Part shown: positions 1 through 4,563 of the stretch, in pieces | How positions within the stretch are numbered: position 1 is the stretch's first letter | Layout of the letters: every line of letters begins with the position of its first letter | The notes under the pieces: model-generated | Told to the model about the DNA's origin: nothing | What the model saw: only the letters and a program-made list of their open reading frames with translations | Databases searched by the model: none | Translations under genes and position numbers: made by a program | Source of the DNA: Eudoraea sp. | GTDB lineage: Bacteria; Bacteroidota; Bacteroidia; Flavobacteriales; Flavobacteriaceae | Assembly (NCBI GenBank): GCA_013042125.1 | Contig: JABDQS010000142.1 | Span: 1 to 6,690 of the forward strand | Direction of reading: 5' to 3' | DNA length: 6,690 nt

Positions 1-288
1 CAATAAGGGTTTATCTACACTTTCTCCAACCGCTTTTGAAGCTGCAAAATGGATAACCCCATCAATATCTGCATGCCGCTGAAAAAAGTCGGATACATCT
101 TCTTTATTCCTAAGGTCGATCTTTTCGAAAATTGGTCTTTTTCCTGTTATCGCAGTGATCCCATCCAGCACCTCTTCTGAGGAATTGGAACAATTATCAA
201 TGATCACAACCTCATAGCCTTTCTGTTGTAATTCAACTGAGGTATGGGAGCCGATGAATCCAAGGCCCCCTGTTACAAGTATTTTCAT
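1..288 (-). CDS. galE: UDP-glucose 4-epimerase GalE, N-terminal part (cut by window edge)
   Basis: GalE interconverts UDP-glucose and UDP-galactose (or the N-acetyl forms) in the cytoplasm, supplying sugars for surface polysaccharides. Only the first 96 codons are visible, out of about 340 in the family, and the frame is open to the left edge. The protein begins MKILVTGGLGFIGSH, which contains the Rossmann GGxGxxG NAD-binding loop (residues 7-13). D31-N32 follow the second strand, where the NAD ribose is bound. The segment IDL (57-59) matches the usual acidic residue contacting adenine, and HFAASKAVGES (80-90) is the family's conserved loop after the fourth strand. The catalytic Tyr-x3-Lys lies outside the window. 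The ATG is 5 bp downstream of the aminotransferase stop codon, so the two genes almost certainly share a transcript. The family call is secure. Whether it prefers acetylated substrates cannot be judged from this part. Confidence 0.93.
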   Translation of the reverse strand, partial: MKILVTGGLGFIGSHTSVELQQKGYEVVIIDNCSNSSEEVLDGITAITGKRPIFEKIDLRNKEDVSDFFQRHADIDGVIHFAASKAVGESVDKPLL

Positions 289-293
289 ATTCT

Positions 294-1442
294 TTAGATA
301 AAATCAAGTATGGTTTTAGTGATGAAACCTATTTGTTCATCATCTAATTCAGTATGCATAGGAAGGGAGATCACTTCTTTTACCAATTGGTTGGTCACAG
401 GAAAGTCCGCTTCATTGTAACGCGAATCCTTATAGGCTTTCTGGTTGTGAAGTGGAATTGGATAATAGATCCCAAAAGGGATCCCTTTCTCCGCTAAATG
501 AGATGCAAGGGCATCTCGTTTCCCATTTGTGATCCTAAGGGTGTACTGGTGAAAAACATGACAATCACAAGTACTGCAAATACCTTCACAATTATTCACT
601 GTTTTAGGCAGGATAATGGCTTTGTTCCCCCGAAATGCTGCATTGTATTTTCTGGCAGCTTCTCTCCTGCGTTCGCAATAGGCATCTAGCCTGGGTAATT
701 TTGCGCGCAGTACAACCGCCTGTATGGAATCGAGTCTGGAATTCACACCAATAACATCATGATGATAGCGCTCGTACATCCCGTGATTTACGATGCCTCT
801 TATGTAATGAGCAAGATCATCATCATTCGTAAATATGGCCCCTCCATCACCATAACAGCCTAAATTCTTTGAAGGGAAAAACGAGGTAGCGCCTAGATGG
901 CCCATGGTCCCTGCTTTTTTCTTACTACCATCTTTAAATGTATGGGTAGCTCCTATGGCCTGAGCATTATCTTCAATTAGAAAAAGTTTATGTTTCTCTG
1001 CAATCTCCAGTAAAGTGTCCATGGGAGCACATTGACCAAACAAGTGCACAGGAACAATGGCCTTTGTCTTTGAAGTGATCGCTTTCTCCACGGCAACCGG
1101 ATCTATATTGTAGGTTTCAGGATCCACATCAACAAGAACAGGAGTAAGTCCCAAAAGTCCGATGACCTCAACAGTGGCTGCAAAAGTAAAATCGGCAGTA
1201 ATGACCTCATCCCCGGGTTTCAGTCCCAGCCCCATCATCGCAATTTGGAGTGCGTCTGTTCCATTGGCACAAGGGATCACATGCTTGATCCCGAGATAGT
1301 CCTCAAGTTCTTTTTGGAACGCTTGTACTTCCGGGCCATTGATAAAGGCAGCTGTATCAAAAACCTGTTGAACAGAAACGTTTACCTCTTCCTTGATCTC
1401 CTGATACTGACCTACCAGGTCTACCATTTGTATTTTCTTCAT
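294..1442 (-). CDS. DegT/DnrJ/EryC1/StrS family PLP-dependent sugar aminotransferase
   Basis: The family transfers an amino group, usually from glutamate, to a keto-sugar nucleotide in the cytoplasm, for O-antigen, capsule or glycan synthesis. The 382-residue length is normal. Visible family features are ANGTDAL (59-65, phosphate-binding turn), IEDNAQAIGA (156-165, with D158 for the pyridine nitrogen and Q161), FFPSKNLGCYGDGGA (188-202, where K192 should be the PLP Schiff-base lysine), N234 in the NSRLD segment, and HVFHQYTLR (295-303). The N-terminal half resembles the WbpE/WlbC-type 3-keto-UDP-GlcNAcA aminotransferases, but the substrate cannot be fixed from sequence alone, so no symbol is given. 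An odd feature is four cysteines within ten residues (C285, C289, C292, C294). It is first in a minus-strand operon with galE and diverges from waaA. The ATG at 1442 has no clear Shine-Dalgarno sequence, and a Bacteroidota-like -7 box lies about 27 bp upstream. Confidence 0.95.
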   Translation of the reverse strand: MKKIQMVDLVGQYQEIKEEVNVSVQQVFDTAAFINGPEVQAFQKELEDYLGIKHVIPCANGTDALQIAMMGLGLKPGDEVITADFTFAATVEVIGLLGLTPVLVDVDPETYNIDPVAVEKAITSKTKAIVPVHLFGQCAPMDTLLEIAEKHKLFLIEDNAQAIGATHTFKDGSKKKAGTMGHLGATSFFPSKNLGCYGDGGAIFTNDDDLAHYIRGIVNHGMYERYHHDVIGVNSRLDSIQAVVLRAKLPRLDAYCERRREAARKYNAAFRGNKAIILPKTVNNCEGICSTCDCHVFHQYTLRITNGKRDALASHLAEKGIPFGIYYPIPLHNQKAYKDSRYNEADFPVTNQLVKEVISLPMHTELDDEQIGFITKTILDFI

Positions 1443-1462
1443 GCTTGAAATCTATGCCCGTA

Positions 1463-1499
1463 AAATTACAAAATTAAGGAACGGCTAACAATGTAATTT
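1463..1499. repeat. 8-bp inverted repeat in the divergent intergenic region
   Basis: AAATTACA (1463-1470) and TGTAATTT (1492-1499) are exact reverse complements separated by 21 bp. The left arm overlaps the putative -7 box of the aminotransferase, and the right arm lies just upstream of the putative waaA -7 box. This is where a regulator of both divergent genes could bind. The arms are AT-rich, so chance is a real alternative. Confidence 0.4.
1469..1476 (-). promoter_or_regulatory. Putative Bacteroidota -7 box for the aminotransferase-galE operon
   Basis: On the minus strand this reads TAATTTTG, a full match to the Bacteroidota -7 consensus TAnnTTTG. It would give a leader of roughly 20 nt before the ATG at 1442. 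The -33 element is poor: a TTTG lies about 25 bp upstream and an ATTG about 12 bp upstream, both outside the usual spacing. The match is by eye in an AT-rich stretch, so it is tentative. Confidence 0.35.
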
Positions 1500-1511
1500 C
1501 CCAAAGAAGCG

Positions 1512-1519
1512 TATTTTAG
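1512..1519 (+). promoter_or_regulatory. Putative -7 box for waaA
   Basis: TATTTTAG matches TAnnTTTG at seven of eight positions and lies 17 bp before the chosen GTG start, implying a very short leader of about 10-15 nt. No good -33 TTTG is seen at the expected distance. This is weak evidence based on position and similarity only. Confidence 0.25.
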
Positions 1520-1536
1520 CGACAAACGAAGCATTG

Positions 1537-2778
1537 GTGTATTTCCTCTATAATCTTGCGATCTCCATTAGCTGGCATTTATTAAAGATCCCGGCAATCT
1601 TCAATCCAAAATTGCGGCTTTTTATTAAAGGTCGGCAGCGGGTCCCTTCTTTTTTAAAAAAACATCTTAGTGGCAGGGATAAGATTATCTGGATACATAC
1701 AGCATCGCTTGGTGAATTTGAACAAGGGCTCCCGGTGATCAAAGAACTGAGGAACATGTATCCCGATCATAAGATACTGGTCACCTTTTTCTCTCCTTCG
1801 GGATATGAGGTTAAAAAGGAATCTGGAGAAGCCCATCTGATCACCTACCTTCCTATGGACACTGCTAAAAATGTGGATAGCTTTTTGGAGATGGTTCAGC
1901 CTCTGATTGCCATTTTTGTGAAATACGAGGTATGGCCCAATTATCTAAGAGGACTCGGGAAAAGGAATGTACCTACTTTAATGATCTCGGGCAGGTTTAC
2001 TTCAAAGCAGGTCTTCTTTAAGTGGTATGGAGGTTTTATGAGGACGGCTTTAGGGCAATTTACCCATCTTTTTGTTCAGGATGTGGCCTCCAAGGATCTG
2101 TTGCAGGGTATTGGATTACAAAACAGCTCTGTTTCCGGGGACACTCGTTTTGACCGGGTAAGTGAGATCCTTGAGAGAGACAACAGCCTGCCCTTTATGG
2201 AAACCTTCAAAGGCCACTCACTTTGTTTGGTGCTGGGAAGTTCCTGGCCGGAAGATGAGGCCTTATTGATGTATTATTTGCAGAATACAAAAACTTCCTT
2301 AAAGATAGTGATCGCTCCTCACGATATCAAAGAAGGACATCTTGCTAAAATAAAAGAAGCTTTGCCGGGGAGGTTCATCTGTTACTCGGAAATAGGGGAT
2401 AAGGATATATCAGATCATCAGGTTCTTATTCTGGATACCATTGGCATATTGACCAGAGTATACGCGTATGCTGATATGGCGTATGTAGGTGGAGGTTTTG
2501 CGACAGGACTTCACAATACACTGGAACCGGCAGTTTTTGGGATCCCGGTGATCATTGGGCCTCAATACGACGGGTTTAATGAAGCCATAGAATTGGTTAA
2601 GTTAGGCGGTATTTCAGTAGTTGATTCGGAAGCGTCCTTTACACAGCAAATTGAGGATCTAACCCGGGATAGTTCGCTTAGGGATAAGATGGGAAAAATC
2701 AACGCCCGCTTTATTAAAGAGCAAAGGGGTGCCGGTAAAAAGATACTGGCCTATATTACGGAACAATTAAGTAGGTAG
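1537..2778 (+). CDS. waaA: 3-deoxy-D-manno-octulosonic acid (Kdo) transferase, GT30 family
   Basis: WaaA (KdtA) transfers Kdo from CMP-Kdo to the lipid A precursor at the inner face of the cytoplasmic membrane, starting the LPS core. The protein has 413 residues from the GTG, the normal size. A hydrophobic N-terminal anchor (about 2-21) is followed by HTASLGE (54-60), where the Glu is the expected catalytic base of the N-terminal Rossmann domain. Then come GDTRFDRV (201-208), GSSWPEDE (234-241), APHD (260-263), YVGGGF (316-321) and GLHNTLEPAVFG with the following PVIIGP (324-342), the C-terminal nucleotide-sugar site. No ATG exists near the N-terminus. The GTG at 1537 gives MYFLYNLAIS, like flavobacterial homologues, while a TTG directly before it (1534) is an alternative adding one residue. 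It diverges from the aminotransferase operon. Whether it adds one or two Kdo residues cannot be told. Confidence 0.95.
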   Translation: MYFLYNLAISISWHLLKIPAIFNPKLRLFIKGRQRVPSFLKKHLSGRDKIIWIHTASLGEFEQGLPVIKELRNMYPDHKILVTFFSPSGYEVKKESGEAHLITYLPMDTAKNVDSFLEMVQPLIAIFVKYEVWPNYLRGLGKRNVPTLMISGRFTSKQVFFKWYGGFMRTALGQFTHLFVQDVASKDLLQGIGLQNSSVSGDTRFDRVSEILERDNSLPFMETFKGHSLCLVLGSSWPEDEALLMYYLQNTKTSLKIVIAPHDIKEGHLAKIKEALPGRFICYSEIGDKDISDHQVLILDTIGILTRVYAYADMAYVGGGFATGLHNTLEPAVFGIPVIIGPQYDGFNEAIELVKLGGISVVDSEASFTQQIEDLTRDSSLRDKMGKINARFIKEQRGAGKKILAYITEQLSR

Positions 2779-2810
2779 GTGCAGTTCTCGGAATTTACTA
2801 CTTGAAAGAA

Positions 2811-2830
2811 TTTTACATAGATTTACATAA
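2811..2830 (+). repeat. Two-copy 10-bp-period direct repeat upstream of the MFS gene
   Basis: TTTACATA occurs at 2812-2819 and again at 2822-2829, a spacing of exactly 10 bp, about one DNA helical turn. The pair ends 13 bp before the ATG at 2843. The overlapping TAGATTTA (2818-2825) is also one mismatch from the -7 consensus TAnnTTTG. It could be a promoter/operator for the transporter or a chance AT-rich duplication. Confidence 0.4.
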
Positions 2831-2842
2831 AACCAAACCATC

Positions 2843-4171
2843 ATGGACAAGAAGATCCTTCGCTTTTCAATCACAGCGGCTTTAGCCGGATTTCTTTTTG
2901 GCTTTGACACTGTAGTTATCTCAGGGGCAGAGAAAAGTCTGCAGGCCCTTTGGCAATCTTCTGATAGTTTTCACGGAATAGTGGTTATAGGGATGGCACT
3001 TTGGGGCACGGTAGTAGGAGCCTTATTAGGCGGTATCCCCACCAACAAACTAGGTCGAAAGAAAACACTGATCTGGATAGGTGTACTTTACACGGTCTCT
3101 GCACTGGGATCCGCATTTGCAAATGACCCTATTACGTTTGCCGTTTTCAGGTTCATCGGGGGGCTGGGCGTAGGGGCCTCCACAGTGGCCGCTCCTTCTT
3201 ATATTTCAGAAATAGCTCCTGCCAAAGACAGGGGGAAGTTAGTGGGACTTTATCAGTTCAATATTGTATTTGGTATCCTTATCGCCTTCTTCTCCAACTA
3301 CTTATTAAGTGGTATCGGAGAAAATGCATGGAGGTGGATGGTAGGCGTTGAGGCCATTCCGGCAGCTATTTATACGGTAATGTCTTTTGGTATCCCAAAG
3401 AGTCCTCGTTGGCTGTTGAGCAAATCGCGTTTTGAAGAAGCCAAGAATGTTTTGATCAGTATTAATCCCAAAGTAAATATTGACCAACTCCTGGAGGATG
3501 TGAAACTAGAGAATTTGAATACTATCCCCGGAGAAAACATTTTTATCCGCAAGTATAGATTTCCATTGATGCTGGCATTCTTACTCGCATTTTTTAACCA
3601 ACTTTCCGGGATCAATGCATTTTTGTATTACGCCCCAAGAATTCTTGAAGAAGCCGGATTGGGAGCCAGCACAGCCCTGTTAAGCAGTATTGGAATAGGT
3701 GTTACCAATATGGTTTTTACCCTGATCGGCATTTACCTTATTGACAGGATGGGCAGAAAGCAATTGATGTATATAGGATCTGTAGGTTATATAGTTTCTT
3801 TATCACTGGTGGCCTGCGCTTTCTTCTTTGCATGGGAAGGTATGGCGGTTGCTATTTTCCTTTTTGTGTTTATCGCAGCACATGCTATAGGACAAGGTTC
3901 TGTGATCTGGGTATTTATCTCGGAGATATTTCCCAACCATCTCAGAAGTTATGGGCAAAGTTTCGGCTGTTCTGTGCATTGGGTCCTGGCGGCCATTATT
4001 CCATCTTCCATCCCCTTCCTATTTAGCAGTATAGGACCCGGTATTGTCTTTAGTATCTTTGCCTTTATGATGGTCTTGCAACTACTTTTTGTCATCTTTA
4101 TGATGCCCGAGACCAAAGGGATCTCCCTGGAAGAATTAAGCAAGAAATTAAGCCCGCAAAAAGCTGCCTGA
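2843..4171 (+). CDS. Sugar porter family MFS transporter (XylE/GLUT-like)
   Basis: This is an inner-membrane carrier with about 12 helices, probably moving a monosaccharide with H+. The 442-residue length is typical. Sugar-porter signatures occur in order: GFDTVVISGA in TM1 (20-29), GRKK after TM2 (71-74), the PSYISEIAPAKDRG signature (118-131), PKSPRWLL (185-192) at the end of TM6, NQLSGINAFLYYAP in TM7 (252-265), DRMGRKQ (301-307), EIFPNHLRS (361-369) and PETKGISLEEL (422-432). By spacing, Q138, Q253, N258, W356 and W380 occupy the sugar-contacting positions known from XylE and GLUT1. The first Gln of the TM7 QQ pair is Asn252, and TM10 reads GQGSVIW instead of a GPxxW-type motif, so the exact sugar is unknown. 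It starts 64 bp after waaA on the same strand, so co-transcription is possible but not required. No Shine-Dalgarno sequence is seen. Confidence 0.94.
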   Translation: MDKKILRFSITAALAGFLFGFDTVVISGAEKSLQALWQSSDSFHGIVVIGMALWGTVVGALLGGIPTNKLGRKKTLIWIGVLYTVSALGSAFANDPITFAVFRFIGGLGVGASTVAAPSYISEIAPAKDRGKLVGLYQFNIVFGILIAFFSNYLLSGIGENAWRWMVGVEAIPAAIYTVMSFGIPKSPRWLLSKSRFEEAKNVLISINPKVNIDQLLEDVKLENLNTIPGENIFIRKYRFPLMLAFLLAFFNQLSGINAFLYYAPRILEEAGLGASTALLSSIGIGVTNMVFTLIGIYLIDRMGRKQLMYIGSVGYIVSLSLVACAFFFAWEGMAVAIFLFVFIAAHAIGQGSVIWVFISEIFPNHLRSYGQSFGCSVHWVLAAIIPSSIPFLFSSIGPGIVFSIFAFMMVLQLLFVIFMMPETKGISLEELSKKLSPQKAA

Positions 4172-4310
4172 GAAGAATTTAGCCATTGGTCGAGAATTTT
4201 GGCCGCACATCTTTAAAATGCAATAGAACGTCTTTTTTTTGTGAAATTGACCGCTGCTAATAGGCCACTTTTGGGCTTTATTTAGTACATTACACTAAAC
4301 CACGTAAATC
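4172..4310. other. Intergenic leader between the MFS gene and the 43-residue ORF
   Basis: This is AT-rich noncoding sequence. It holds an eight-T run (4233-4240) without a convincing hairpin before it, a weak -7-like CACTTTTG (4266-4273, one mismatch to TAnnTTTG) with TTG 16 bp upstream, and a hyphenated palindrome (4281-4299). I see no other gene. If the small ORF is not real, the gene-free stretch runs on to 4563. Confidence 0.4.
4281..4299. repeat. Hyphenated 6-bp palindrome before the small ORF
   Basis: TTTAGT (4281-4286) and ACTAAA (4294-4299) are exact reverse complements around a 7-bp spacer, ending 11 bp before the ATG at 4311. The geometry would suit a dimeric repressor site or a weak leader hairpin. 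The arms are short and AT-rich. Confidence 0.35.
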
Positions 4311-4442
4311 ATGGAAGAACAAATCACCATAGGGACAAGGGTATTAAATGGCTTTTTAAAAGTTATGGTCGTGGTCCTTGTACTTATTCTGGCTGCTGTT
4401 GTAGTCTCCCTGATCCTGGCTCTTTTTGGTGTCTTTTCCTAA
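4311..4442 (+). CDS. Hypothetical 43-residue single-pass membrane protein
   Basis: I do not recognise this protein. It begins MEEQITIGTRVLNGFLK, a short polar and amphipathic head with R10 and K17. Residues 18-42 are an unbroken hydrophobic stretch rich in Val, Leu, Ala and Ile, and it ends with Ser43 and TAA. The basic head before the helix predicts an N-in, single-helix or tail-anchored inner-membrane protein with almost nothing outside. There is no lipobox and no plausible signal-peptidase site, so it does not look like a secreted lipoprotein. It sits in the 392-bp gap between the transporter and the TonB receptor on the same strand, with a palindrome just upstream. A clear ATG, a clean stop and a coherent helix argue for a real gene. 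Its short length means a chance ORF is possible. Confidence 0.5.
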   Translation: MEEQITIGTRVLNGFLKVMVVVLVLILAAVVVSLILALFGVFS

Positions 4443-4518
4443 TCCTAATATTCTCTTCTTATTTTCTTTCTTGGATTTAGCTCTGATGTACTGTGTTAAA
4501 TTTTCGCTTTATTCAAAA

Positions 4519-4563
4519 TTTCTGTAGGATACTATTGTATCATTGCGTAGGTAACTACAGAAA
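4519..4563 (+). promoter_or_regulatory. Nested inverted repeats abutting the receptor GTG start
   Basis: TTTCTGTAG (4519-4527) is the exact reverse complement of CTACAGAAA (4555-4563), whose last base directly precedes the GTG start. Immediately inside the left arm, GATAC (4528-4532) and GTATC (4537-4541) form a second perfect hairpin with a TATT loop. A short competing pair, GTAG/CTAC (4547-4550 with 4555-4558), could open the outer stem. In RNA this would hide the ribosome-binding region. In DNA it could be an operator. TACTATTG (4530-4537) and TATCATTG (4538-4545), each one mismatch from the -7 consensus, fall within it, so a promoter here would leave the structure only partly transcribed. 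Confidence 0.5.

Noticed and set aside
498..689. Plus-strand ORF of 63 codons inside the aminotransferase gene
   Set aside because: Antisense shadow of a strongly supported gene; no family resemblance. The same applies to the plus-strand ORF at 1245-1448.
1548..1836. Two minus-strand ORFs inside waaA
   Set aside because: They overlap the conserved waaA N-terminal domain and show no recognisable motif.
3305..4143. Minus-strand and alternate-frame ORFs inside the MFS gene
   Set aside because: All lie within the well-supported transporter frame and look like composition-driven shadows.
4172..4240. Intrinsic terminator after the MFS gene, suggested by the eight-T run at 4233-4240
   Set aside because: The sequence before the T run has no stable GC-rich hairpin; GCCA/TGGC and GGTC/GGCC pairings upstream are only 4 bp and lie well away from the T run.
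4441..4477. AATCC/GGATT inverted repeat as a terminator for the small ORF
   Set aside because: Only 5 bp arms with a loop of about 27 bases; not a credible terminator.
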